Shown here one piece after another: positions 1-9,132 of a stretch of 64,000 nucleotides of DNA (its first letter is position 1; each line of letters starts with the position of its first letter). Where the stretch lies: NCBI RefSeq assembly GCF_017115045.1, contig NZ_JABXKK010000086.1, forward strand, positions 62,001-126,000, in the 5' to 3' direction. A model generated the notes under the pieces. It saw only the letters and a program-made list of their open reading frames with translations. It had not been told where the DNA came from and made no database searches. This stretch comes from Nostoc sp. NMS8 (GTDB lineage: Bacteria > Cyanobacteriota > Cyanobacteriia > Cyanobacteriales > Nostocaceae). Made by a program: the position numbers and the translations under genes.

Positions 1-2024
1 ACTCTCGTCTGTTGATTGTTGCTTTAACTGAAAAAGATATCCAAAAATGGAACTGGCCCTTATCTAGCGAACTTCTAGATCGGCTGTTAGGCAAGCTTGA
101 AGAATATCAACCGCGAGCCATTGGTCTAGATATTTTTCGTGACTTACCAGTACAGCCAGGTCATGAAAAACTACTGCAACGCCTACAACAGAGTGATATT
201 ATCATTCCTATTTGTAAACATTCTGGTTCTAACAATCCGGGAATCGCACCACCAAAAGGCGTGGAAGCAGAGCGAGTTGGATTTAATGATGTTGTAGAAG
301 ATACTGACGCTACAATTCGCCGCAACCTATTATTAGTAAGTGCAGAGAAGTCCGATTCTTGTCAAAGCACTTATTCTTTTAGCTTACAACTAGCACTCAA
401 ATATTTAGAAGTCGGAGGTATCCAGCTAGAATTTACTCCCAAAAAGGAGCTACGACTACGTAATACAGTCTTTAAACCCCTGCAAAGTAGCGCTGGCGGT
501 TATCAGAAAGCAGATACAAATGGCTACCAAATCCTGCTTAATTACCGTTCTGGTCATCAGATTGCCCAACAAGTAACTATTACAGAAGTCCTTGCAAATC
601 AAGTTAAACCAGATTTGGTAAAAGACCGTATCGTTTTGATTGGTTCAACAGCCAATAGTTTAAATGATATTTTTAATACGCCATTTGCTAGTGGTAAGTC
701 AGATAATTCCGGCAAGATGGCAGGAATTGAAATTCATGCCCACAGCGTTAGTCAAATTCTCAGTGCTGTTCTTAACAAACAGCCTTTATTTTGGTTTTTG
801 CCTGAGTGGGGTAAAATCCTTTGGATATGGGGATGGACTGTAGTTGGTGGGTTGCTGGTATGGCGAATTCAACATCCACTAGGTTTAGGATTAGCAGCAG
901 CAACAGCCCTTGCAGTGTTATTTGGAGCTAATTTTGTCATTTTTACCCAAGCTGGATGGTTCCCAGTTATACCTCCGGCGTTGGGGTTAGTATTTACTGC
1001 TGGGAGTGTCCTTGCCTATAGTTCTTATCAAACCAAGCAAGAGCAAAAAGAAATTACCCAACGGGTTCAAGAACACCAACAATTAATTGTGGAATTGCAA
1101 GGTCTTTTACGGCAGCGCGGCGACGCCTCTAATGAAGCGCCAACGGTAATTGCTGATTCCATCGGGCAAGACATTGCACTAGGCACGCTACTAAACAAGC
1201 GTTATCAAATTACTGAACGCTTGGGTTCTGGAGGATTTAGCAACACTTATATCGCTAACGATATCCAGCGTCCGGGGAATCCGCAGTGTGTGGTTAAACA
1301 GTTGCGACCTCCCCGCCAAGATGCAGAATATTTAAATGTCGTCAGACGCTTATTCGACGCTGAGGCAGAAATTTTAGAAACTCTAGGTAAGCACCCACAA
1401 ATTCCCCAACTGCTAGCTTTTTTTGAAGAAAATCACCAATTTTCTCTAGTGCAAGAATTTGTTCGAGGGCACGCTATGGATAATGAGCTAACCTATGGGA
1501 AGCGACTCAAACAAGCTGAAGTTGTGGAGATGCTCAAAGAAGTTTTACACGTACTGATCTTTGTTCACAGCTATGGCGTAATTCATCGAGATATCAAACC
1601 TAGTAACTTGATTAGGCGAGAATCAGATCAACACATTGTTTTAATTGACTTTGGTGCTGTTAAACAGATTCAACCTCAGCAGCAAGAAGCTCAGACAATT
1701 TCAATTGGCACTCCTAGCTATGCACCTTCTGAACAAATGAGCGGGTTGCCAAAACTCAATAGTGATATTTATGCCTTGGGAATTATGGGAATACAAGGTT
1801 TAACTGGGGTAGATCCGAGAGAATTTCGTAGAGACACAAATACTGGTGAAATCATTATCCAAAGTGGAACTGATGCCAATCAACAGATTTGGCAACATTG
1901 GCGCGAAATAACTGATGCGACAAACGAGTTAGTTATGATTTTAAATAGAATGGTACATTTTGACTTCACTCAACGATATCAGTCAGCCGCAGATGTGCTT
2001 AAAACTCTCGAAAGTATCGAGTAG
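1..2024 (+). CDS. CHASE2-domain serine/threonine protein kinase (5' end cut by window)
   Basis: This is a membrane-anchored Ser/Thr kinase with a predicted extracytoplasmic CHASE2 sensor. The reading frame is open to the window edge, and codons before the first possible TTG start (12) read S-R-L, so the true start lies upstream. Domains in order: CHASE2 (about residues 1-265), three hydrophobic segments (about 270-335), a short coiled linker, and a kinase domain (about 398-665). The kinase has a Gly-rich loop GSGGFSNTY, an invariant Lys in VVKQL, HRDIKPSN, DFGAVKQ and GTPSYAPSEQ, so it should be active. This layout is common among Nostoc STKs. The sensed signal and targets cannot be told from the sequence. 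A hairpin terminator follows directly. Confidence 0.93.
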   Translation, partial: SRLLIVALTEKDIQKWNWPLSSELLDRLLGKLEEYQPRAIGLDIFRDLPVQPGHEKLLQRLQQSDIIIPICKHSGSNNPGIAPPKGVEAERVGFNDVVEDTDATIRRNLLLVSAEKSDSCQSTYSFSLQLALKYLEVGGIQLEFTPKKELRLRNTVFKPLQSSAGGYQKADTNGYQILLNYRSGHQIAQQVTITEVLANQVKPDLVKDRIVLIGSTANSLNDIFNTPFASGKSDNSGKMAGIEIHAHSVSQILSAVLNKQPLFWFLPEWGKILWIWGWTVVGGLLVWRIQHPLGLGLAAATALAVLFGANFVIFTQAGWFPVIPPALGLVFTAGSVLAYSSYQTKQEQKEITQRVQEHQQLIVELQGLLRQRGDASNEAPTVIADSIGQDIALGTLLNKRYQITERLGSGGFSNTYIANDIQRPGNPQCVVKQLRPPRQDAEYLNVVRRLFDAEAEILETLGKHPQIPQLLAFFEENHQFSLVQEFVRGHAMDNELTYGKRLKQAEVVEMLKEVLHVLIFVHSYGVIHRDIKPSNLIRRESDQHIVLIDFGAVKQIQPQQQEAQTISIGTPSYAPSEQMSGLPKLNSDIYALGIMGIQGLTGVDPREFRRDTNTGEIIIQSGTDANQQIWQHWREITDATNELVMILNRMVHFDFTQRYQSAADVLKTLESIE

Positions 2025-2031
2025 TCAGAAA

Positions 2032-2062
2032 AAAGCCCGGTTATTCGCATAACCAGGCTTTT
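2032..2062 (+). terminator. Rho-independent terminator after the kinase
   Basis: AAAGCCCGGTTAT and ATAACCAGGCTTTT form a stem with one mismatch around a TCGC loop, ending in TTTT, 8 bases after the kinase stop codon. Confidence 0.75.
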
Positions 2063-2102
2063 AGTTATCTCAATGAATCAGTAGAGGTAAAATAGTGCGA
2101 TC

Positions 2103-2204
2103 GCAGTTCAGATAGAGCCACAAAACCCTGATGTGTAGACGCGATTTATCTCGTCTTCTCTAGACCAATTATCTACACCAATAACCCTTAACCGAACCGG
2201 ATTG
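2103..2204 (+). mobile_element. Family A MITE-like repeat (copy 1)
   Basis: It is a diverged copy of a dispersed element of about 70-113 bp. It starts with GCAGTTCAGAT, carries the core TGTAGACGCGATTTAT, and ends with ACCGAACCGGATTG. Other copies lie near 16357, 21440, 30038, 46530 and 54427. The better copies have terminal inverted repeats beginning CAATAC. No coding capacity. Confidence 0.65.
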
Positions 2205-2208
2205 CCCA

Positions 2209-2658
2209 TTAAGTAGGTCTTTCCAAATTAACCTTGACAACTTTGTTCTTTTCTTGCTCAGTTTTAGGCAGTGTCAAATTCAAGATGCCGTCTTTATAAT
2301 CTGCTGTGACGTTAGTATTTTGAATCCGAGCAGATAGAGGAATTACACGCTGAAATTTACCGTAATGAAACTCACTTCTGGTAATGCCTTTTTCCTCAGT
2401 TTTAGTTTCAGATTTTCGCTCACCGCTAACGTAAACAACGTTTTCTGTGACTTGCACATCTAGGTCTTTAGCTTCTATTCCTGGCAATTCTAGCTTCAGA
2501 TGAATCGCATCCTCAGTTTCTTGTATTTCAGCCGCAGGAACTTTGCTTAAGCCTTTGTCAAACAATGCAGATGGTAGCCTGGTATCTTCAAATAAACTAT
2601 TAAGTTGATGTTGTAGAGTGTCAATTTCTCTCCAAGTATTCCAACGAACTAGTGTCAT
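2209..2658 (-). CDS. hspA: Small heat shock protein, Hsp20/alpha-crystallin family
   Basis: This is an ATP-independent holdase chaperone of about 149 aa, close to cyanobacterial HspA in size. The N-terminus MTLVRWNTWREIDTLQ matches the family's opening motif. The alpha-crystallin domain spans about residues 43-135 (LKLELPGI, VSGERKSE) and includes the conserved GILNLTLPK beta-strand motif. The start at 2658 is preferred over an ATG five codons upstream because GAGGAAG lies about 5 bases before it. The short C-terminal extension is usual. No CIRCE element was seen upstream. The gene stands alone. Confidence 0.93.
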   Translation of the reverse strand: MTLVRWNTWREIDTLQHQLNSLFEDTRLPSALFDKGLSKVPAAEIQETEDAIHLKLELPGIEAKDLDVQVTENVVYVSGERKSETKTEEKGITRSEFHYGKFQRVIPLSARIQNTNVTADYKDGILNLTLPKTEQEKNKVVKVNLERPT

Positions 2659-3030
2659 AAATCTTCCTCGCATTAGTTAACTTTGTTTAATAAATTTTGC
2701 ACTTCAATTTGTGCTTACATATTTATATTACGTAGAGTTAAACTTGCTGTATATTCGGCTATTATCACCAACTAATTGATGATTACCGTACCAAATTAAA
2801 TATGAGAAATTACGGTTTGCCCTAATTTATATGTTCGGTAAACCCTAATAGATAAATTAGATTCAATTAGACTCAGTTATCAATCTGCTATTGAAGGGGA
2901 CAGCGCAGAAATGCAATGCCTCGGTTGGGTTATGCCTACAACTAAATAATAGCACTGCATAAATTTTTAGATAACCTCAGTTAAATACATATCTGTTCAA
3001 GTCGACTTATTAAATAACACAATGTCAGCG
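2659..3030. other. AT-rich intergenic region
   Basis: No convincing ORF or RNA gene is visible. The region should contain the hspA promoter (minus strand) and the promoter of the small ORF at 3031. AT-rich stretches are present but no clear -35/-10 pair could be assigned. Confidence 0.5.
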
Positions 3031-3255
3031 ATGAAACTCTTTCCCTTGCTCAATTTGACACATATTGTTGATTCTAGTGTCCTACCTAGAATCGCTAAGA
3101 CTGCAATCACAACTCATAGCAAGAGTGGCATATCAATCAACACAGATATCAAATCTAATACTTTACGCAGCCATTCCCCAAATATCAATTACCTTGAACC
3201 CTTTGATACTGCTGTTCTTGCTTATCAGATGATGGGTCTTAGCAATTTTGAATGA
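3031..3255 (+). pseudogene. Truncated paralog of the exported protein encoded at 3408
   Basis: The 74-codon ORF parallels the next gene. Both begin MKL-x-x-LL, and both contain a segment like HSPNINYLEPFDTAVLAYQ (compare HSTNVSYPKPFETAFLAYQ downstream). The match stops just after LAYQ, where this copy ends in unrelated residues and a stop, so the C-terminal half is missing. Its N-terminus also lacks a clean signal peptide. It looks like one copy of a tandem duplication that is decaying, although expression of a short product cannot be excluded. Confidence 0.6.
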
Positions 3256-3407
3256 ACTGTCGGATGCGCTCAATTAAATCACCCGAATGGGTGAGGAACA
3301 AATCAACCGTTCAGGTGAACTGAGTGCAGGAAGTTTAGACCGATAAAAAATAAGACTCTATTAGTTAAGAATACTAATTGCACTTTACTATAACTAAGGA
3401 TAATTCT

Positions 3408-3803
3408 ATGAAACTCTCAACCTTGCTAGATTCTGTATTCATTGTTGCTTCTATTGCTCTATTACCTGGAATCGGTGGCGCTCAAACACCTACTAACAAT
3501 AGTGGCGAAGCTATAGTTATCAACTCTAACAATTTATCCACTCATTCTACAAACGTTAGCTACCCAAAACCCTTTGAGACTGCATTTCTAGCTTATCAAG
3601 GTAATCTGAAAGCACAGGGAATTCCTAGCGGTAGTGCTTTGTTATTTCAATACCAAAAAGGAAACTTGACTGCACTAGATGTGGTTAAGGCTGCTGTCAA
3701 CGCTAAAAAGTTACCAGCACAAGCTTTGAATGATACAGGTTATCTAAACGCTGTCGAATCGCAACTGACATCAATTGAGATTAATAGTGATTTATCCAAC
3801 TAA
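3408..3803 (+). CDS. Small predicted exported protein of unknown function
   Basis: The 131-residue product has a signal peptide (MKLSTLLDSVFIVASIALL, likely cleavage near GGAQT at about residue 26). The mature part contains a conserved-looking YPKPFETAFLAYQGNLKAQG segment and a helical C-terminus. The start at 3408 is chosen over the upstream in-frame codon because AAGGA lies 8 bases before it. A truncated paralog lies 150 bp upstream on the same strand. I do not recognise a named family. A periplasmic or extracellular role is inferred only from the signal peptide. Confidence 0.7.
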   Translation: MKLSTLLDSVFIVASIALLPGIGGAQTPTNNSGEAIVINSNNLSTHSTNVSYPKPFETAFLAYQGNLKAQGIPSGSALLFQYQKGNLTALDVVKAAVNAKKLPAQALNDTGYLNAVESQLTSIEINSDLSN

Positions 3804-3941
3804 GTATAGCGTTAAAGAGGTTCGTAACGGATTTATGAAATGCTGTACTCTCATCTCATTGCTTTGACAAGAAAATGTTTCACAGGCAAAGAAAAGCTGC
3901 TTTTTCCCCCGAATCACCATCCCATTAGCAAAAATTACTTT

Positions 3942-3968
3942 AACCCCTCCAAGCTTGGAGGGGTTTTT
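3942..3968 (+). terminator. Perfect palindrome with T tail
   Basis: AACCCCTCC-AAGCTT-GGAGGGGTT is a 24-bp perfect palindrome followed by TTT. It probably terminates the exported-protein transcript. Confidence 0.7.
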
Positions 3969-4010
3969 AGCGGCTTCCCGCAGGGGTATTGCCCCTACGG
4001 GTGTGCTTCA

Positions 4011-4256
4011 TTGCATCATGCAAATTTAGATGGAGCAAAGCTGTGTCAGGCAAATCTGAGTCTGACAATACAATGAGAAAATTTAGCAACGGATTTAAGC
4101 GGAGCTAGCTTGCAAGGAGCAGATTTGAGCTATGCAAATCTAAATAGCGCTATTTTGCGAAAGGCTAATCTGCAAGGAGCAGACTTAACTGGAGCAATTC
4201 TCACTGACATTGATTTCCAAGGAGCGATTATGCCCGATGGTACGGTTCATGATTGA
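4011..4256 (+). pseudogene. Pentapeptide-repeat protein remnant with in-frame stop
   Basis: One frame encodes A(N/D)LxxA-type repeats from 4011 to a stop at 4254-4256, ending IMPDGTVHD, a common C-terminus of cyanobacterial pentapeptide proteins. A TGA at 4074-4076 interrupts the same frame, and the repeats resume directly after it (LATDLSGASLQGADLSYANL). The 5' part is absent: the upstream sequence is a terminator palindrome and GC-rich intergenic sequence. The gene therefore lost its start and carries a nonsense codon. An intact pentapeptide gene exists at 32433. Confidence 0.8.
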
Positions 4257-4380
4257 AGTTTAGTATGTAAAAGAACAGGGAACAGAAGCAAATAGATGTA
4301 TACTGAGTTTTTTCAAAAATCAAATACGATTTCTGTATAATATATTCACTGTTTGAAGAATTAGTGAAAAACTTTAACAA

Positions 4381-5175
4381 ATGGCTGTTTATGAGCAAAT
4401 TGGCAAAGGCTATGATTTGACTCGTCGGGCTGACCCTGACATTGCTGCCCGATTAGCTGTTCATCTCCAAATCAAATCAAATTCCTCATATCTTGATGTG
4501 GGATGTGGCACCGGAAATTACACGCTAGCTTTAGCAAAACATGGTGGTCTTTGGCATGGAATAGACCAGTCAAAGCAGATGATTGATGCTGCTAAGAATA
4601 AGAGTAATTTTGTAGCTTGGCAAGTTGCCGAAGCTGAAGCTTTACCTTATGCTAATGAGATTTTTTCAGGTGTGCTATGCACTCTAGCAATACATCATTT
4701 TGTTGCATTAACCCCTGTTTTTCAGGAAATTTACCGTGTGTTGATGGGTGGTCATTTGGTATTGTTTACTGCTACACCAGAGCAAATGAGCGAATATTGG
4801 TTAGTCGAATATTTTCCAGAGGCTATATATAAATCTGCTGAACAGATGCCAAGTTTAGAAAATATTAGATTTGCTCTCAATGAGGCAGGTTTTAATTCAG
4901 TAGATATCAAACCTTATTCTATTTCAGAAAACTTACAAGACCTATTTTTATATAGTGGTAAATATCGTCCTGAAATATATTTAGATAAAAATGTCCGTTC
5001 TGGAATTTCGACGTTTGCTTTGCTAGCTTCTGCGGATGAAATCGCCGCCGGGTGTCAAAGGCTCGCAGGAGATATTAATACGGGACGCATAACCGAGATT
5101 GTCAATAAGTATGAAAACAAGCACGGAGATTATTTGTTTGTAATTGCAGATAAAGTAGTAAGAGCTAATACATAA
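4381..5175 (+). CDS. Class I SAM-dependent methyltransferase
   Basis: The 264-aa protein belongs to the Methyltransf_11/UbiE-like group. Motif I, YLDVGCGTGNYTLALA, lies at about residues 37-52. The acidic motif II region is HGIDQSKQMIDAA, and the post-motif region CTLAIHHF fits SAM binding. The substrate is not evident; such proteins methylate small molecules or act in secondary pathways. It stands alone between repeats, with no clear Shine-Dalgarno before the ATG. Confidence 0.85.
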   Translation: MAVYEQIGKGYDLTRRADPDIAARLAVHLQIKSNSSYLDVGCGTGNYTLALAKHGGLWHGIDQSKQMIDAAKNKSNFVAWQVAEAEALPYANEIFSGVLCTLAIHHFVALTPVFQEIYRVLMGGHLVLFTATPEQMSEYWLVEYFPEAIYKSAEQMPSLENIRFALNEAGFNSVDIKPYSISENLQDLFLYSGKYRPEIYLDKNVRSGISTFALLASADEIAAGCQRLAGDINTGRITEIVNKYENKHGDYLFVIADKVVRANT

Positions 5176-5234
5176 GAGACTGACAAAAAAATATCCAATT
5201 ACACTGGTTTTCATGTATTTGAACCACATCTGTC

Positions 5235-5343
5235 GTAGGGGCACAGCAATGCTGTGCCCCTACCGCGTGGTCTATTTACCTAAAAATAGCTGTAAGTCTT
5301 GTGGGGTGGCGCTTATATGGCGGGTAAGATGGCCACCCCACAA
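5235..5343. repeat. Two dispersed hairpin repeats
   Basis: The first is a perfect palindrome, GTAGGGGCACAGCA/TGCTGTGCCCCTAC (5235-5263). The second pairs TTGTGGGGTGGC (5299-5310) with GCCACCCCACAA (5332-5343). The CCACCCCACAA arm recurs near 46685 and 54398 with shared flank (ATTGGATAA at 46685). They lie between converging genes and may also act as terminators. Confidence 0.6.
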
Positions 5344-5375
5344 TATTGGATAATTTGTTTCTTGGAGTTCCCTAA

Positions 5376-5783
5376 TTAAATTACTCCTGGCCCTCTACCC
5401 CGACTGTCACTATTTTCTGTTAACTTGCCTTCCTCGTCTTGATTAATTTCTCCAAGTTCTTCAATACGTTCTGCTCTCTCTTCTGCTGCTTGTTGGCGTG
5501 CATCGCCTGGTTGTTCGTAGTAAATTTCCGGTTCAATCGCATAGTTGTTTAATAAACCTTCTTTGTCCACGGTATAGCCATCGGTGGTGCGTATACTTTC
5601 TGGATCGGTTTGGTCGTCGGTAGATACATCTGCCTCCCCTTCTTCTGTGGGGAGTGTTTTATACTTATTTCCTTCTCTTTCAATGCGAGCGGCTGTTTCT
5701 GCTGGGATAATACCGCGATCGTAAGTATCTACTTCAGCCCGATCAGATGAATCTATACCTTTATTAACTGCTTCATTAGCCAT
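5376..5783 (-). CDS. Acidic hydrophilic protein of unknown function
   Basis: The 135-residue product is rich in Glu and Asp with no hydrophobic segment, so it is probably soluble and partly disordered. Recognisable pieces are YDRGIIPAETAARIEREG and a C-terminal GRGPGVI. AGGAC precedes the ATG at a good distance. I do not recognise the family. It is first in a minus-strand series of stress- and membrane-type genes, but the gap to the next gene is too long for an operon. Confidence 0.65.
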   Translation of the reverse strand: MANEAVNKGIDSSDRAEVDTYDRGIIPAETAARIEREGNKYKTLPTEEGEADVSTDDQTDPESIRTTDGYTVDKEGLLNNYAIEPEIYYEQPGDARQQAAEERAERIEELGEINQDEEGKLTENSDSRGRGPGVI

Positions 5784-6228
5784 AATTTATGTCCTCGTTA
5801 AAGAATCTATTAAATAACTTCAAGAACTAGACTAGGCTGTTTTTTATCTCCGAACTACTATCTTTAGAAGTGATTTAAAATTAAATATAATGTTATGTTC
5901 TCTATCTTTTGAGGTATCAAAAAAATCATATTAAGTAAAAATACACCTTGCCATGGCAATGGAATGATGCTTCCGGCACCCAAGGGCGAACGCGGCTATA
6001 CGGACAAAACCCACTTCCGTGGGTTTCAAATTCTTTAAGTTTGCGTAGCCGCGATTTCTAACCGCCTGGTATATTTGCTTTCGTTAAGATGCTTCCCCGC
6101 CTGAGAGACCACTAGTAGTATGTTAAATTCATTTTGACGGTTAGAGAGACGCAATAAATCGTCGTCTCTACAGGAAATCTACCCATCAATTATTTATTGA
6201 CAGATTACTAGTTTAGTGTTCAGGAAAT
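5784..6228. other. Intergenic region with repeat fragments
   Basis: No gene is seen. It contains a 12-bp palindrome TTGCCATGGCAA near 5948. A family C fragment at about 5985-6075 includes ACCCACTTCCGTGGGTTTC and TAGCCGCGATTTCTAACCG; copies lie near 37953 and 48880. A partial family A core sits near 6145-6175 (GACGCAATAAATCGTCGTC). Confidence 0.6.
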
Positions 6229-6663
6229 TTATTCGCCCACAAACTGGTTTTTCAGGAATTGAATTTCAGCCGACAATTCTTGCCGAGTTGAAACCTTCAG
6301 TAGATAACGGGAAATAAACCAAGTGGCGTAACCAATTCCAACTAACTCAAAGAGCGGTGATAGTAGTGGAATATCATTGATTTCATCCAAAAGTGCTAGC
6401 ACTATCTTGGCTGTAACAATCGCTGCCAAAATTAAAGCAACAGTTATTAAAGGCTGCTTGTAGTCTTGAAAAAAGCTAGTTAAGTATTGGGGCAGTTGCT
6501 CCAAAAATTGAGTAATTTGTCTGCTAATTTGTTGCCACTGAGATTCAGGTTCACGGGCTGGTGGTAACTTTGGCAAGTTTGCAGTATCAGTACCTTCAAG
6601 TGCTAGTGTACCTGGTGAGAATGAAGCATTGCTCGATTCTCGTTGCTGTTGTTCAGTTCCCAT
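6229..6663 (-). CDS. CAAD-domain membrane protein
   Basis: This is a 144-residue member of the CAAD family, a cyanobacterial domain also found appended to aminoacyl-tRNA synthetases and as stand-alone thylakoid proteins (plant CURT1 is related). It has a Pro-rich N-terminal region (about 1-50), an amphipathic helix (QITQFLEQLPQYLTSFF), two close TM helices (about 72-92 and 103-125), and a charged C-terminal helix. The ATG at 6663 is preferred over an upstream TTG at 6681; neither has a strong ribosome site. A role in thylakoid membrane organisation is inferred from the family. Confidence 0.85.
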   Translation of the reverse strand: MGTEQQQRESSNASFSPGTLALEGTDTANLPKLPPAREPESQWQQISRQITQFLEQLPQYLTSFFQDYKQPLITVALILAAIVTAKIVLALLDEINDIPLLSPLFELVGIGYATWFISRYLLKVSTRQELSAEIQFLKNQFVGE

Positions 6664-6839
6664 AGTTTTTATTTGGGGCAATTACAAGAGTTTGTATAAC
6701 TGACTAATCGTAAATAATAAATAATAATTATTTGAGTCGTCAGTCGTCAATTCTTAATGGTCAGTTATAAGTATAACTGACCACTAATACTGAGTAAGAA
6801 TATTTAATTTTATTTATACCTACTCAGTTGGATTTGTTG

Positions 6840-7301
6840 TTAGCTTTTTGGTGGGGCAACAGTTGCCTTAACAACTACAGTTTTGACACCTTTAATTTGT
6901 TTAGCTAAAGTTTCGATTTTAGCCAATTCCTGCTGATTACTAACAGTTCCCGCAACAGTCACAACACCACCGTCTGCGGCATTAACTGTTAGTTGACCTT
7001 TGGGTATATTAGCCTCCAACTTGGAGCGAACTTCACTTGCTAAGTCACCTTTAGCTCTTGTTGTATCGCCACCAGTGGCATTGTTGCGCTGTTCGCGGGC
7101 GCGAATATCCTCATTTAGCTGTCTTCTGCGAACTTCACTTTGTGCATCTTGTTGAGAAGCTTCTGTGGTTTTTGCAGTCGGTGTTTGGGGAGCTTCATTA
7201 GGATTACTGGGTGCAGATTCACTTGTTTTAGAAGCGTTATCACAAGCAACAACACCAAACATTAAGAGGGTGCTAATTAAGAAGGGAGTTAGCTTTTGCA
7301 T
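6840..7301 (-). CDS. BON-domain lipoprotein
   Basis: The 153-residue product has a lipoprotein signal peptide with lipobox GVVAC (Cys20), a charged and probably disordered linker (about 21-75), and one BON domain (about 80-150; GQLTVNAADGGVVTVAGTV and IKGVKTVVV). BON domains in OsmY- and lipoprotein-type proteins bind membranes or phospholipids and are often linked to osmotic stress. The ATG at 7301 is preferred because the longer frame starts with TTG and would disturb the signal peptide. A homologous role to OsmY is inferred. Confidence 0.88.
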   Translation of the reverse strand: MQKLTPFLISTLLMFGVVACDNASKTSESAPSNPNEAPQTPTAKTTEASQQDAQSEVRRRQLNEDIRAREQRNNATGGDTTRAKGDLASEVRSKLEANIPKGQLTVNAADGGVVTVAGTVSNQQELAKIETLAKQIKGVKTVVVKATVAPPKS

Positions 7302-7443
7302 AGATTTAATTCGCAATCGGAAGGTGAAACTTGTTGATATTTACGGCAGAACAGAGGAGCAAGTTTTTTCAGTCAGGAGCAAATTTTTCAAATTCTTGCT
7401 CTTGCAATTTTGGGAAATTAATTCGAGTGACAACTACTTTGGG

Positions 7444-8703
7444 TTAAAGTGCTTCATCACGACGATCAACAATGACTACAGCAGGATCGTTTCTATGAGG
7501 CTCTGTTGAGTAATTGGTGCGATCGCTATTATGCGTGACTCGTTCAAAACCTGGGCGATCTTCACTAATTTCTGTGGCATCATAGATAGCAAATTCTTCA
7601 ATACCTCGATGTTTGAGAACTGCTTCAGCTTGGCGGATTTCAGCTTCCGTACCATCAATAATTACTAAGTAGTCGCCTCTTTGGAAGCGATCGCTATATA
7701 CTCTAGCTCTATCTTCAGGGATTCCCAAGCCAACGAGCGCACCAACAATACTTCCAGCGGCCGCACCGATGGCACCACCAGCTAATGTTGTTGCCAAGGT
7801 TGTCGCCACTGCACCACCTGCAAGCACGGGACCGATTCCAGGAATTGCTAAAGTCCCCAAACCAACTAATAAGCCAGTCAAACCGCCGACAACTCCACCT
7901 GTTGCGGCTCCAGCTTTTGCACCATCGTCTGCTTTATTACCTGTACCAACACTTCTGTCTACATCTACGCCAGCGATCCCATGACCGCTTGTATCTTTGG
8001 CGATGATGGAGACTCTATCTAAAGAAAAACCCGCATCTCGTAATTCTGTAATTGCTGCTTCTGCATCTCGACGATGTGAAAATACCCCGATGGCACGTTT
8101 AGCGACACCATTATAAGCTGGAGTAGGAGTAACATTACCAGTGCCTACATTTGCCACATCTGGGTTGTCGTAAATGCCAAACTCTTCTACACCCTGACGA
8201 TTTAGAATTGCTTCAGCTCTCAAAATTTCTGCATCCGTGCCATCAAGGATCACTAAATAGTGTCCTCGTCTCACGCGTTCGTCGTAAACTCTGGCTCGTT
8301 CTTCGGGAATTCCTAAACCAATTAATGCACCAAGTAAACTACCTGCTACTGCACCAATACCAGCACCAGCAAGAGTTGTAGCTAGAGTAGTTGCTGCGGC
8401 TCCAGCTAACATAATTGGCCCAATGCCAGGAATTGCCAGAGTACCAAGACCGACTAGTAAGCCAGCTAATCCGCCCAAAGCACCGCCTGTGGCTGCTCCG
8501 ACTTTAGCACCTTCGTCAGATTTATCGCCGACGCGATCGCGTACTTCAGCCCCAGCAATATCATCTCTGTCCCCATCTTGGGTAATGACAGAAACTCTAT
8601 TCATGTCAAAACCAACTTTTTTCAATTCATGTAGTGCATTCTCAACATCCCGGCGATTAGAAAATACACCTACACCACGTTTATGTACAACACCTACAAC
8701 CAT
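7444..8703 (-). CDS. Tandem-duplicated GSP17M-like protein with Gly-zipper membrane segments
   Basis: This 419-residue protein consists of two homologous halves (about 1-190 and 205-395). Each half has a general-stress-protein 17M-like start (GVFSNRRDVENALHEL and GVFSHRRDAEAAITEL). A long Gly/Ala-rich hydrophobic region follows (GLAGLLVGLGTLAIPGIGP), then a C-terminal alpha/beta part (RARVYDERVRRGHYLVILDG). The C-terminal tail is unique. GAGGAGA precedes the ATG. Family knowledge points to stress response, and the Gly zippers suggest membrane insertion or oligomerisation. Function is otherwise unknown. Confidence 0.82.
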   Translation of the reverse strand: MVVGVVHKRGVGVFSNRRDVENALHELKKVGFDMNRVSVITQDGDRDDIAGAEVRDRVGDKSDEGAKVGAATGGALGGLAGLLVGLGTLAIPGIGPIMLAGAAATTLATTLAGAGIGAVAGSLLGALIGLGIPEERARVYDERVRRGHYLVILDGTDAEILRAEAILNRQGVEEFGIYDNPDVANVGTGNVTPTPAYNGVAKRAIGVFSHRRDAEAAITELRDAGFSLDRVSIIAKDTSGHGIAGVDVDRSVGTGNKADDGAKAGAATGGVVGGLTGLLVGLGTLAIPGIGPVLAGGAVATTLATTLAGGAIGAAAGSIVGALVGLGIPEDRARVYSDRFQRGDYLVIIDGTEAEIRQAEAVLKHRGIEEFAIYDATEISEDRPGFERVTHNSDRTNYSTEPHRNDPAVVIVDRRDEAL

Positions 8704-9132
8704 TATCTTATCTCCTCAGCAATAGTCAATTATTCACAAATTTAAAGCTTGGAATACCATCATTAATACATGTTTAGACTCATTTCCCATCAATCGCTTG
8801 GAAGAATTTTTATCTCTATCATTAGACAGAGGTGACTTTATCTAAATGAGTAAATACTTTTCAAGTATCAAAAGTTAAATATTGATTGCTACTAGTTATC
8901 AATGAGTGTTTTAAAAATATGTTACAAAAGATTGCTTTTTTGATATTTTCTATTTCCATGAATTAACTAAAACTACATTACTTAGTAAAAGAAAAAATAT
9001 TCTTTAAAGATCCAACTTTTGGCAAGTAAACTTACTACCTAAGAAACTTTCGGCGTAGATAACTGATAATTAAGCTAATAAATAAGCCATTTTCTAAATG
9101 GGTATGTAATTGAGTGCAAGTGAGAAAATCTT
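8704..9132. other. Divergent intergenic promoter region
   Basis: This AT-rich stretch separates two divergent genes (GSP17M-like and the giant repeat protein). I saw no gene, RNA gene or recognised repeat in it. It should hold both promoters. Confidence 0.5.

Noticed and set aside
3840..4076. 78-codon ORF upstream of the pentapeptide remnant taken as a gene start
   Set aside because: It reads through a perfect terminator palindrome; only its last 20 codons are pentapeptide repeats.
5023..5244. 73-codon minus-strand ORF at the end of the methyltransferase
   Set aside because: It overlaps the methyltransferase 3' end and a hairpin repeat, and has no start signal.
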